Shown here piece after piece: positions 53,506 through 61,617 of a stretch of 64,000 nt of DNA (positions are counted from its first letter, which is position 1; every line of letters starts with the position of its first letter). Source of the stretch: Dethiosulfovibrio peptidovorans (GTDB taxonomy: Bacteria; Synergistota; Synergistia; Synergistales; Dethiosulfovibrionaceae); NCBI GenBank assembly GCA_002748665.1, contig PDTB01000018.1:81107-145106 (forward strand), given 5' to 3'. The notes under the pieces are model-generated. The model saw only the letters and a program-made list of their open reading frames with translations, was not told the DNA's origin and did no database searches. Both the position numbers and the translations under genes were made by a program.

Positions 53506-53925
53506 GTGAAAAAACGTAGTGGATTTACCCTTGTAGAAATTTTGGTAGTAGTGGTCATCATCGGACTCTTGGCCACTTTGGTGGCTCCCAGGGTCATCGG
53601 TAGGGGTGAAGAGGCTAAAAGGACCGCCACGGAGGTGCAGATCAGGGAAATCGAGCAAGCTCTCGATATGTATAAACTCGATAACGGTATGTATCCTACC
53701 ACGGAGCAAGGACTGGAGGCCCTGATCACCAAGCCGACGACCTCCCCAGAGCCTCGTCGTTGGAGGAATGAGGGCTATATGAAAAAGCTCCCTCTCGATC
53801 CTTGGGGCAAGGCTTTTATATATCGTCAGCCTGGTGATCACGGCGAGTTCGATCTTTTTTCCTGTGGGCCTGATGGCGAAGAAGGCGGAGAGGCTGACGG
53901 CAAGGATATCGCAAACTGGGATTAA
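53506..53925 (+). CDS. gspG: Type II secretion major pseudopilin GspG
   Basis: 139 aa. Leader VKKRSG, then FTLVEILVVVVIIGLLATLV with Glu+5. GspG core: EVQIREIEQALDMYKLDNGM, YPTTEQGLEALITKP and MKKLPLDPWGKAFIYRQPG, ending with the calcium-site-like GPDGEEGGEADGKDIANWD. Main subunit of the pseudopilus. GTG 53506 with AAGGAGG 8 nt upstream; the frame from 53473 is longer but its site is within. Confidence 0.93.
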   Translation: MKKRSGFTLVEILVVVVIIGLLATLVAPRVIGRGEEAKRTATEVQIREIEQALDMYKLDNGMYPTTEQGLEALITKPTTSPEPRRWRNEGYMKKLPLDPWGKAFIYRQPGDHGEFDLFSCGPDGEEGGEADGKDIANWD

Positions 53926-53926
53926 G

Positions 53927-54325
53927 ATGATCGGGCGGCGTCGGGGATTTACCCTTTTTGAGATCCTGCTGGTTGTAGTTCTCGTGGGGTTTTTGGCAGC
54001 TATCTCTGTGGCCAGGCTGGCCCCTCAGGATCCCGATCCTCTGGTGTCTTTGAATCGATATCTGGCTCAGGCCCGGTCGATTGCTCTGGACGGCGGGCCC
54101 TTGTTCCTCTCGGTACAGGAGGGGGCTTTGTCCCTCTCGGATGCCTCCGGGAACCCCGTCCCCATAGGTACTCACCTGCCACAGGGTGAATGGCACCTGT
54201 TTCCAGAGAGGTTGATCTTTTTCAGGGACGGGAGCTGTTCGCCTGGGACGGTGAAACTCGATGGTGGTTGGGGGCGTGATTCATTTCTTCTGGCCGTGAC
54301 CGGTCACGTCTATCAGGTTCGGTGA
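53927..54325 (+). CDS. gspH: Type II secretion minor pseudopilin GspH-like
   Basis: 132 aa. Leader MIGRRRG, then FTLFEILLVVVLVGFLAAIS with Glu+5. A short beta-rich domain with SLNRYLAQARSIALDGGPLF fits GspH. ATG 53927 lies 1 nt after the gspG stop; no clear ribosome site, so coupling is likely. Last gene of the cluster. Confidence 0.75.
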   Translation: MIGRRRGFTLFEILLVVVLVGFLAAISVARLAPQDPDPLVSLNRYLAQARSIALDGGPLFLSVQEGALSLSDASGNPVPIGTHLPQGEWHLFPERLIFFRDGSCSPGTVKLDGGWGRDSFLLAVTGHVYQVR

Positions 54326-54671
54326 TTTCCCGTCGAGATGGCGGCCACGTTAGCCTTCCCAAATGTGATTGCATAAAGAAAAACGGGGCGTCCCTGAACG
54401 GATCAGGAGGCGCCCCAGATCTCTTCTCCTACCTGCCTGCTGTTCCCTCAAAAATACCAGCGGAACGCTTAGGAGCAGGCAGGGTGATCATATCCAACGG
54501 GGCACTTACTGCCTGTCACGTTTACCCAGCGCCTCGTCAATCGCTTAAATGAACGATCGAAGGCCGAGATACGGGAGCTCAATCCAGAATGAAGAACGAT
54601 CAGCACAACGTGGTAGATGGTACCCAAATTTGTCGTTCATCTTTGTTGTGTGGTTCATCAGGCAGAGATCT
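54326..54671. other. 346-nt gap between convergent T2SS and glnN transcripts
   Basis: No gene recognised. It holds a terminator reading on the minus strand (54375-54416) and three mutually complementary segments: CTGCCTGCT at 54433-54441, AGCAGGCAG at 54474-54482 and CTGCCTG at 54509-54515. A short frame ending at 54584-54586 (RLVNRLNERSKAEIRELNPE) is helix-like but only about 33 codons after a stop; not called. Confidence 0.6.
54375..54416 (-). terminator. Rho-independent terminator downstream of glnN
   Basis: Read on the minus strand: GGGGCG, then an inner stem CCTGA/TCAGG, then CGCCCC, followed by GTTTTTCTTT. It lies about 255 nt past the glnN stop. The same stem may also slow the plus-strand secretion transcript, but without a T run. 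Confidence 0.75.
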
Positions 54672-56786
54672 CTAATCCGTCGTGAAAAGATCCCTGTATC
54701 GTGGGTATGGCCACAGATCGCCGGCCACCAGAAGCTCAGCAGAATCACTCATTCCTCGGATGGAGGCCATGAGAGGCAATACGTTCTCGGTGATGTCTCT
54801 TGCTTTATCCAGTAGCCCTGAGTAGCTTCTCCGTCGTCGCAGGTTGTCTAGTTTTTGAACGCTGAGGATCAGGCCGTTCTTCAGTGTGACAAGTTCCTGA
54901 AGAGCTTTTGTCCAAGGGGTGGAGCTCTCGATCAGATTTTCTGGAAGAGCTCTCAGGGCGTTGCTTTCAAGCGTGATCTGCCGTGTAATGGCCGGTAGAA
55001 CGCCCTCGCGGATCATCGCTGCCAGGATTCCCATCTCCACGTCCACTGCCTTGACGTACTGTTCTATCCTGATTTCGTGATATGCCTCCATCTCCCTCTC
55101 GCTCATGATATTCAACTCTGCCATAAGAGCTTTGTTCTCAGGTACCAGGTACTGATCCAGCGCCTCTGGAGTGGATTCGGCCACGGTCAGCCCACGTTTT
55201 CTAGCTTCCTTGAGCCAATCCAGAGAATAGGCATTTCCCTCGAATCGGATGGAACGGCTTTCGGCAGCTCCATGGCGTATGGCTTCCAGGGCTGCGTCCG
55301 AGATCTCCATGCCGTCGGCGGTGCGCCGTTCTATCATGTCGCTTATTTCCTGCATTCCCTTACTCCAGACTGCCAGAAGAACTGTCAGAGGGCCGGCCAG
55401 GGCTTGAGGAGCTCCCACGGGTCGAAACTCGAACTTGTTTCCTGTGAAAGCGATGGGAGAGGTCCGATTGCGGTCGGCATTATCGGCCAGGACCGACGGC
55501 AGACGGTTTAAACCAAGGTCCAGAATTGATTGTGACGGCAGTTGATCGGGAAGTCCGCTTTCAATCCCTTCCAATATCTGTGTGAGAAGCTCGCCCAGAT
55601 AGATGCTCATGATAGCCGGCGGAGCCTCGTTTCCTCCCAATCTGTGCATGTTCCCTGGTGAGGCGATGGAGGCTCGGAGGAGGCCATCGTATCGGGCTGC
55701 GCCCAGGAGAAAGGCGGAGAGAAATGTCAGGAACTGTATATTTCTTCGCTGATTTGACGATGGTTTCAGAAGGTTTCGTCCTTCGCTGTCCCGGAGGGAT
55801 ACGTTTAAGTGTTTGCCACTGCCGTTGACGCCAGCAAAGGGCTTTTCGTGGAGAAGCAGCCGAAATCCGTGTCGAAGAGCCATCTTGCGCATAGTTTCCA
55901 TGAGAATATGATTCTGATCGCATCCCAGGTTCCCCTCGCTGACGTCTGGTGCGAACTCGAACTGACAGGGTGCGACTTCGTTATGTCGTGCTTTGAGTAC
56001 CTGCCCCAGTCGATACATATCCCTCTCCACATCCTCCATATAGGCCAGAATTCTTGGGTGAATGGCCCCAAGATAATGAGCCTCTACGGTCTGTTCCAGG
56101 GGAGATGCTGCTCCAATCAACGTCCTGCCACAGGCCAACAGGTCTGGGCGCTTCCTCGCTTTTTCCTCGTCCACAAGAAAGTATTCCTGTTCTGCTCCCA
56201 CGGTCACATCCACTGACCGTACGCTTCTGTTTCCGAAGAGTTTGAGAAGGCGCATGGCCTCTTTCCCTATAACATCGATGGATTTCAGGAGGGGCGTCTT
56301 CATGTCCAGGGGGGTGCCGTCGTATGAGATGAAGACCGAGGGAATACAGAGAGTTCCCCCCTTGGGGCTTTTGACTATAAATGCGGGGCTTGAGGGATCC
56401 CATGTGCTGTATCCTCGAGCTTCGAAAGTAGATCTGATACCGCCCGACGGGAACGATGAGGCATCGGGTTCGCTTCGGACAAGCTCCATACCGTTGAAAG
56501 CATCCAATGGAGTCCCTGATTCGTCGGTGGTCAAGAAGGCCACGTGTTTTTCTGCTGTAGCCTCGGTTCGGGGCAAAAACCAGTGGGTGTAGTGGGTTGC
56601 TCCCTTGGAGACGGCCCATTCTTTCATGGCTGTGGCGACGAAATCGGCCACGGAAAGATCCAGTTTCTGTCCTCCTTCGATGGCTGTATCGAGTTTTCTG
56701 TAGATCTCGTCGGGGAGTCTCTCTTTCATTATTTTCCTATCGAAGACATTCACTTTAAAAATTTCCCTGGGTCTCGTCGTAGCCAT
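54672..56786 (-). CDS. glnN: Glutamine synthetase type III (GlnN)
   Basis: Makes glutamine from glutamate and ammonia. 704 aa, the length of the large GSIII class (about 450 for GSI). The N-terminal domain contains WFLPRTEATAEKHVAFL. Catalytic core: VGAEQEYFLVDEEKARKRPD, CQFEFAPDVSEGNLGCDQNH, FAGVNGSGKHLNVSL and the ATP-site region NRTSPIAFTGNKFEFRPVGA. A C-terminal helical region follows. Monocistronic, with a good promoter and GAGGTGG before the ATG. No nitrogen-regulator gene adjacent. Confidence 0.95.
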   Translation of the reverse strand: MATTRPREIFKVNVFDRKIMKERLPDEIYRKLDTAIEGGQKLDLSVADFVATAMKEWAVSKGATHYTHWFLPRTEATAEKHVAFLTTDESGTPLDAFNGMELVRSEPDASSFPSGGIRSTFEARGYSTWDPSSPAFIVKSPKGGTLCIPSVFISYDGTPLDMKTPLLKSIDVIGKEAMRLLKLFGNRSVRSVDVTVGAEQEYFLVDEEKARKRPDLLACGRTLIGAASPLEQTVEAHYLGAIHPRILAYMEDVERDMYRLGQVLKARHNEVAPCQFEFAPDVSEGNLGCDQNHILMETMRKMALRHGFRLLLHEKPFAGVNGSGKHLNVSLRDSEGRNLLKPSSNQRRNIQFLTFLSAFLLGAARYDGLLRASIASPGNMHRLGGNEAPPAIMSIYLGELLTQILEGIESGLPDQLPSQSILDLGLNRLPSVLADNADRNRTSPIAFTGNKFEFRPVGAPQALAGPLTVLLAVWSKGMQEISDMIERRTADGMEISDAALEAIRHGAAESRSIRFEGNAYSLDWLKEARKRGLTVAESTPEALDQYLVPENKALMAELNIMSEREMEAYHEIRIEQYVKAVDVEMGILAAMIREGVLPAITRQITLESNALRALPENLIESSTPWTKALQELVTLKNGLILSVQKLDNLRRRRSYSGLLDKARDITENVLPLMASIRGMSDSAELLVAGDLWPYPRYRDLFTTD

Positions 56787-56828
56787 AGTATTGCCACCTC
56801 TTCTCTCTATTTTGGAAAAAGATAGTTG

Positions 56829-56857
56829 TTTATATCATCGATTGCCTGTTTTTGCAA
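56829..56857 (-). promoter_or_regulatory. Sigma70 promoter of glnN
   Basis: On the minus strand TTGCAA (56852-56857), 17 bp, TATAAA (56829-56834), about 42 nt before the ATG. The sequence upstream is very A-rich with runs of seven A (UP-element-like). Confidence 0.7.
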
Positions 56858-56897
56858 TTATTATGGCTGTTTTTTTGTTTTTTTAAGTGACATCAGG

Positions 56898-56928
56898 TGC
56901 GAATTTTTGATTTTAAGCTATTTTCGCA
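56898..56928. promoter_or_regulatory. Inverted repeat upstream of the glnN promoter
   Basis: TGCGAA (56898-56903) and TTCGCA (56923-56928) flank a 19-nt AT-rich spacer, about 40 nt upstream of the glnN -35. It could be an activator or repressor site; no known consensus recognised. Confidence 0.35.
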
Positions 56929-56959
56929 TGTTTATTTTTTGTGGGGGCATGGAATAGGG

Positions 56960-56989
56960 TGAGCAGAGAGTGGGGCTCTGAGGTACAAT
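56960..56989 (+). promoter_or_regulatory. Possible promoter before the HlyD-like gene
   Basis: TACAAT (56984-56989) with TGAGCA (56960-56965) at 18 bp. Weak -35. Best candidate for the hlyD-yggS-sepF-divIVA-recG-recX operon. Confidence 0.35.
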
Positions 56990-57026
56990 GAATGATGATG
57001 TTTTGTGCATGTGAGGAGGAAGTCTG

Positions 57027-57944
57027 TTGATTTCAGGACGTCAGATGGTCTACCGCTTGTCGGTCACTGTGGTGTTAATTGTCGTTGTCTCTCTGTATGG
57101 GATGTGGTGGTGGCATACGTCCGTTGGGGTCCCTGAGATGGCTACGGCGAGGCCGATGTTTCTCCGTCAAGACGTTCCGGTGCGAGCTCTCCTTCTCTGG
57201 AGGGAGGAGCTTGTTCGGGCTAGGGTCAAAGGCGCGGTCCACTATACGTATGGTTCAACGCCTGTATTGGTAGGGAAGGGCGATCTAGTGGCCACTGTTT
57301 TGAAAAGCGGAAAAAACATCCCGGTGTATGCATCTCGAAAAGGCTATTTTGTCCCTGGACTGGATGGTCTCGAGGGGAGATGGCGATACTCGTCTCTGTG
57401 GCCCGGTTCGGCGTCACTACCCGAGATTTCACCGATCATCTGGTTCTCCGACCTCATGGAGTGTCGCTCGGATCGGATTATCGGCAAACTGATTCCTCAA
57501 CCTCAGACTTTGCGGTGTATTCTCTATTCTTCTTTGACGGATTCACTTCAGTCGGATATACAGGGGGGGGCGGTGGAGATTCGTCTGAATCCTCTGGATG
57601 CGCCCTATCAAGGGAACGTCAGGGTTGCTCAGGAGTTTGGTCCGACCGTGAAGCTTTACCTGAACGTGCCGTTTTTTCCCGTCGATATGGTGCAGAGTCG
57701 AGAAGTCGTTCTTTATGTCAACCAGGGGGAGGCTCGGGGCGTGGAGATTCCCGAGTCATCGGTGGTGATCCGCGATGGGAAACAGGGTGTATTCGTAGTA
57801 AGAAGGGACAGGGCTTCTTTTCACGTTGTTCAGGGAGTGCCAATGGATGGGGGGAATTTTTTCGTCGAGGCTGGATTAAACCCCGGGAGTCTTGTATTAT
57901 TGAATGGAACGGCTGCACGAGAAGGGAGGGTCCGTCTGTGGTAG
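57027..57944 (+). CDS. HlyD-like membrane-anchored protein of the yggS-sepF operon
   Basis: 305 aa. TTG start with GAGGAGGA upstream. One N-terminal membrane helix (LSVTVVLIVVVSLYGMWWW), then a beta-rich extracytoplasmic region with a lipoyl/HlyD-like segment (GKNIPVYASRKGYFVPGLDG) and a C-terminal half like membrane-fusion proteins (VEIPESSVVIRDGKQGVFVV). Similar proteins precede yggS-sepF in clostridia, where an efflux role is doubtful; here no ABC or RND pump is adjacent. A division or envelope role is inference. Confidence 0.65.
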   Translation: MISGRQMVYRLSVTVVLIVVVSLYGMWWWHTSVGVPEMATARPMFLRQDVPVRALLLWREELVRARVKGAVHYTYGSTPVLVGKGDLVATVLKSGKNIPVYASRKGYFVPGLDGLEGRWRYSSLWPGSASLPEISPIIWFSDLMECRSDRIIGKLIPQPQTLRCILYSSLTDSLQSDIQGGAVEIRLNPLDAPYQGNVRVAQEFGPTVKLYLNVPFFPVDMVQSREVVLYVNQGEARGVEIPESSVVIRDGKQGVFVVRRDRASFHVVQGVPMDGGNFFVEAGLNPGSLVLLNGTAAREGRVRLW

Positions 57945-58666
57945 ACTTTGAAGGACAGCGAGCTCGAATAGAAACTGCCTTGGGGCGGATTGCCGAAGCT
58001 GCCCGGCGTTCAGGTCGCTCTCCGAAGGATGTTCGTCTCATCGGGGTCACGAAGACTCACTCTGTGGATCAGATTCTTCCGGCAGCTCAAACTGGTCTTC
58101 TGTTAGCTTTTGGGGAAAATCGGGTTCAGGAGGCTGAAGGCAAGATTGAGCTATGGCCTGACGATGTACCCATGGCATGGCACCTTATCGGTCATCTTCA
58201 ACGCAACAAAGCTAAAAAAGCGGTAGCTCTTTTTGATATGATTCATACGCTGGACAGTCTGCGTCTCGCTGAGGCCGTCGATCGTCTTCTCTTGGAAGCG
58301 AAAAAAACGGCGTATCCGGTCCTCATTGAGGTGAATACCTCGGGCGAGGTGTCGAAGCATGGCGTCTCTGAGGACGATGCTATCTCTCTAACAGAGGCCG
58401 TACTCTCTCGGTGTTTATCTCTGGATGTGAGAGGCTTTATGACGGTGGGGCCCCTCTCAGACGATAAATCGGCTGTTGCGCGGGCCTTTGCTGCTTTGCG
58501 AAAGATACGGGATCGGGCGGTCGTTGCGATGGGACGTCCCTTCCCCGAACTATCGATGGGGATGAGCGGAGATTACGAACTGGCGGTCGAGGAAGGGAGC
58601 ACCATCGTACGGTTGGGGGCAGCTCTTTTCGGCGAACGGGAACGGAGGCACGAGAAGATATGTTGA
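57938..58666 (+). CDS. PLP homeostasis protein (YggS/PROSC family)
   Basis: 242 aa. Single PLP-binding TIM barrel. VRLIGVTKTHSVDQI carries the PLP lysine; AFGENRVQEAEGKIE, WHLIGHLQRNKAKKAV, EVNTSGEVSKHGVS and LSMGMSGDYELAVEEGSTIVR are family blocks. No catalysis is known; it buffers PLP. GTG 57938 with GGGAGG 9 nt upstream overlaps the previous stop by 7 nt. The open frame back to 57380 is a shadow of the HlyD-like gene. Confidence 0.92.
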   Translation: MVDFEGQRARIETALGRIAEAARRSGRSPKDVRLIGVTKTHSVDQILPAAQTGLLLAFGENRVQEAEGKIELWPDDVPMAWHLIGHLQRNKAKKAVALFDMIHTLDSLRLAEAVDRLLLEAKKTAYPVLIEVNTSGEVSKHGVSEDDAISLTEAVLSRCLSLDVRGFMTVGPLSDDKSAVARAFAALRKIRDRAVVAMGRPFPELSMGMSGDYELAVEEGSTIVRLGAALFGERERRHEKIC

Positions 58667-59100
58667 ATCGGCTTTTTGAACTTTTAGGAATGTCCGATGA
58701 CTACGACGATGAAATCGTGGTCACATCTCACAAAGAAGGAGAGAGTAAGACTGGAGAATCCCTTCAGGATCTTTCCCAGAGTGAGAGGATGCAGCGGGTG
58801 ATGAGTCCCCTTCCTACCAAGGCTGAAGTTGTTTTATGTCGAGGGGGCGCCTGTGCCGAGCTGAAAGACGAGCTTATCAGCGCTGTGCGTCAGGGACGCT
58901 TGGTTCTTGTGGATCTTCAGGGTGTGGATCTGGACGAAGGCAATGCCTTCCTTTCGGGGCTTCATGAGGTGACCGCTGCTTCTCATGGGGCTTTGCTTCG
59001 GGTGTCTCGGACGGCCTTTTTGGCCACGCCGGTGAAGACTGCCTGTGAAGAGTGGGTTATAGGCGATCTGCCGGACTCTCAGGAGGTTCCTGGTGTCTAG
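58660..59100 (+). CDS. sepF: Cell division protein SepF
   Basis: 146 aa. An N-terminal amphipathic membrane-targeting helix (MLNRLFELLGMSDDYDD), a linker, then the SepF domain with VDLQGVDLDEGNAFLSGLHE. SepF anchors FtsZ in bacteria without FtsA or as a partner of it. It is typical of Gram-positives and also occurs in some diderms. Overlaps yggS and divIVA. Confidence 0.85.
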   Translation: MLNRLFELLGMSDDYDDEIVVTSHKEGESKTGESLQDLSQSERMQRVMSPLPTKAEVVLCRGGACAELKDELISAVRQGRLVLVDLQGVDLDEGNAFLSGLHEVTAASHGALLRVSRTAFLATPVKTACEEWVIGDLPDSQEVPGV

Positions 59101-59566
59101 TCTTGTAACGGTATTGGATATTGAGAGTATCACCTTTTCCAAGGCTCTTCGGGGGTATCAGCCTGAGGAGGTAGAGGCGTTCCTGGACAGGGTGGCCGAT
59201 ACTCTTCAATATGTGGCCGAGCGTCAATCAACTTTGGAGCAGGAGATTCATCGGCTTCAGGAAAAACTTGGTGAGTATGATACCCTTAAGGAATCTCTCC
59301 AAGAGGCTCTTCTGATGGCACAGCGCAGCTCGGAGGAGCGGGTTGGTTCGGCCAAGAAGGAGGCCGATGCCATCGTGGCTGAAGCCAAAAGTCGGGCCGA
59401 GGGCCTGATTGCTGAGGCCCGTAACGCCAAGGAGGACATCCTGCGCGAGTATGGTGATGCCAGAAAAAACAGGGCCATGTTCTTGGCAGATTTCCGGTCG
59501 CTTCTGGCTCGTTTTGCGAGTTTGGTCGATGATTCAGAGCGGAAGGACGAGGAGGGATTCCCCTGA
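59093..59566 (+). CDS. DivIVA-domain protein
   Basis: 157 aa. Membrane-binding N-terminal DivIVA motif FSKALRGYQPEEVEAFLDRV, then long coiled coils (KKEADAIVAEAKSRAEGLIA). It localises to negatively curved membrane, poles and septa. GTG start inside the sepF end. Overlaps recG through CTGA. Confidence 0.88.
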   Translation: MSSLVTVLDIESITFSKALRGYQPEEVEAFLDRVADTLQYVAERQSTLEQEIHRLQEKLGEYDTLKESLQEALLMAQRSSEERVGSAKKEADAIVAEAKSRAEGLIAEARNAKEDILREYGDARKNRAMFLADFRSLLARFASLVDDSERKDEEGFP

Positions 59567-61617
59567 TCGACCTGGAAAGGTCCATCCATTCCCTTAGTGG
59601 AGTGGGTCCCGTTCGAGGGGCTCGGCTCGAGAAGCTGGGTGTTCGAACAATTGGGGACCTGCTCTTTTTTTTCCCACGTCGATATGAGGATCGTCGGAAA
59701 CTGACCGCCTTGAAAGACCTGTGTCCCGATAGCACAGCAGGCTCCGTGGCCACGGTGGTCTCCGTTGAGAATCTCATTTCTGGTCGAAAAAAAATGCCCC
59801 TGACCCGGGCCATGCTCAGCGACGGTCTTTCTCTGGCTTCTGCTCTATGGTTTAACAGAAAGGGACTGGATCGGCTTCTCTCCTCTGGAACCTCGGTAGC
59901 TCTTTTCGGACGAGTGTCTGTTGATCGAAACCTTCTTCAATTCGTCGCTCCTGAGTTTGAGATCCTCGAGAATGGTCAGGTTCCGAGGATCGTTGGTACT
60001 ATCGTCCCCGTCTATCCTCTCACGGCAGGTTTAACCGATCAATGGTTGAGAAGCGTGGTGGCCCGATTGCTGGAGGGGGATCTTGACCTGTTTGATCCTC
60101 TCCCTTTGGATTTTAAAAAGGATCTTGAGTTGGCGGCGTTGGAGGATTCGGTTCGAGAGATGCATCGTCCCTCGTCTCCTGACGCTTGGAGGACGGCTCG
60201 GCGGCGTCTGGCATTTGACGAACTTTTCGCTCTCCAGGTTGGGCTTGCCCTTCGGCGTCGACGATTCTCTCAGAGACGAGGTGCCCCGTTTCTGCCTCCC
60301 AACGGGGTTCTTCGGAGACGGATTGAAGACGAGCTTCCCTTCGATCTCACTGAGGACCAGCGGTCTGTTCTGTCTGAGATTGCGGAGGACCTGTCTTCTG
60401 ACGTCCCAATGAATCGTTTGCTCCAGGGAGATGTGGGTTCAGGCAAGACCGTGGTGGCTCTCCTGTCCATGCTTCAGGCGGTTGATGCCGGGTATCAGGC
60501 GGCCTTTATGGCGCCTACCTCCATCCTTGCCCAACAACATGGCTTGCGTCTGGAGACCATGCTGGCTCCGATGGGTGTGTCGGTCGTTACCCTTACGGGA
60601 GGAAGCGGTTCCCGTCGAGAAGAACTTCTGGAGGCCATCGCCCGTGGTGATGCCCATATCGTCGTTGGAACCCATGCCCTGATCCAAGAGGACGTGAGAT
60701 TTGCCCGTCTGGGGTTGGTCGTTATCGACGAACAGCATCGATTTGGCGTCCTCCAGCGGGGTTCTTTGGGAAAGAAGGGGCTGGATCCTCACGTTCTGGT
60801 CATGACGGCGACCCCTATCCCCCGAACGCTTGCGATGTCCGTTTACGGAGATCTGGCTGTGTCCGTGATCCGATCCATGCCTTTGGGGCGAATGCCAGTG
60901 AAAACCCGATGGATCGCTTCTCACAGACAGGACGACCTCTACGGATTTATGGCTAGAGAGATGGATAAGGGGCATCGGATTTTCTGGGTATGCCCCATCA
61001 TTGAGGAAAGCGAACACCTGGATGTTCGTCCTCTGGATGAACGGTATCAATCGTTGACATCCAGGTTCGGAGATCGGGTAGGGATGCTCCACGGTCGAAT
61101 GACGTCGAACGATCGCTTCCAGGCGCTGGAAGCCTTTGCGTCGGGAAAGAGGCCTCTTCTGGCATCCACCACTGTGATTGAGGTAGGGGTCGATGTTCCG
61201 GAGGCCACGGTTATGGTTATCGAAAACGCTGAGCGCTTCGGTCTCTCCCAACTTCATCAGCTTCGGGGTCGAGTGGGGCGAGGTGACGTTCAGTCCTGGT
61301 GTTTCCTGCTTGGTTCTCCTGGGACGTCCAGGGGAAGCAAGCGGCTCGATGCCCTTTGCTCCTCCTCCGATGGATTTGCCATAGCCGAGGCTGACCTCGC
61401 TATTCGAGGACCAGGTGAGATATGTGGCGTTCGTCAGCACGGAGTTACCGATTTTCAGGTGGCCGACCTGGTTCGGGACGTTGAGCTTCTGGTGCTGGCT
61501 AGAAAACGCGCTTTTCAGCTGATTCAGGAGGATCCGAACCTTAAGGCAATGCCAGCCTTGGGGGAGTTGGTCTACCGGCGATATGGCGAAAAACTGAATC
61601 TGGCGGCGACCCCATGA
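59563..61617 (+). CDS. recG: ATP-dependent DNA helicase RecG, apparent CTG start
   Basis: Remodels stalled forks and Holliday junctions. About 684 aa. The wedge domain begins RSIHSLSGVGPVRGARLEKL. Helicase part: LQGDVGSGKTVVALLSM (Walker A), VVIDEQHRFGVLQRG (DEQH-type box), VMTATPIPRTLAMSVYGDLA and QLRGRVGRGDVQSWC. The first ATG/GTG/TTG in frame is GTG 59602, which would remove the conserved SLSGVGP start. A CTG at 59563 has GGAGGG 6 nt upstream and a CTGA overlap with the divIVA stop, so it is proposed as the start. Confidence 0.9.
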   Translation: MIDLERSIHSLSGVGPVRGARLEKLGVRTIGDLLFFFPRRYEDRRKLTALKDLCPDSTAGSVATVVSVENLISGRKKMPLTRAMLSDGLSLASALWFNRKGLDRLLSSGTSVALFGRVSVDRNLLQFVAPEFEILENGQVPRIVGTIVPVYPLTAGLTDQWLRSVVARLLEGDLDLFDPLPLDFKKDLELAALEDSVREMHRPSSPDAWRTARRRLAFDELFALQVGLALRRRRFSQRRGAPFLPPNGVLRRRIEDELPFDLTEDQRSVLSEIAEDLSSDVPMNRLLQGDVGSGKTVVALLSMLQAVDAGYQAAFMAPTSILAQQHGLRLETMLAPMGVSVVTLTGGSGSRREELLEAIARGDAHIVVGTHALIQEDVRFARLGLVVIDEQHRFGVLQRGSLGKKGLDPHVLVMTATPIPRTLAMSVYGDLAVSVIRSMPLGRMPVKTRWIASHRQDDLYGFMAREMDKGHRIFWVCPIIEESEHLDVRPLDERYQSLTSRFGDRVGMLHGRMTSNDRFQALEAFASGKRPLLASTTVIEVGVDVPEATVMVIENAERFGLSQLHQLRGRVGRGDVQSWCFLLGSPGTSRGSKRLDALCSSSDGFAIAEADLAIRGPGEICGVRQHGVTDFQVADLVRDVELLVLARKRAFQLIQEDPNLKAMPALGELVYRRYGEKLNLAATP

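Noticed and set aside
54322-54552. 76-codon frame in the gap after gspH
   Set aside because: Starts within the gspH stop, crosses two hairpins, and has no ribosome site or recognisable motif.
57380-57937. Long N-terminal extension of the YggS frame
   Set aside because: The Ser/Gly/Arg-rich translation overlaps the HlyD-like gene in another frame; the GTG at 57938 has a good site and gives a family-length protein.
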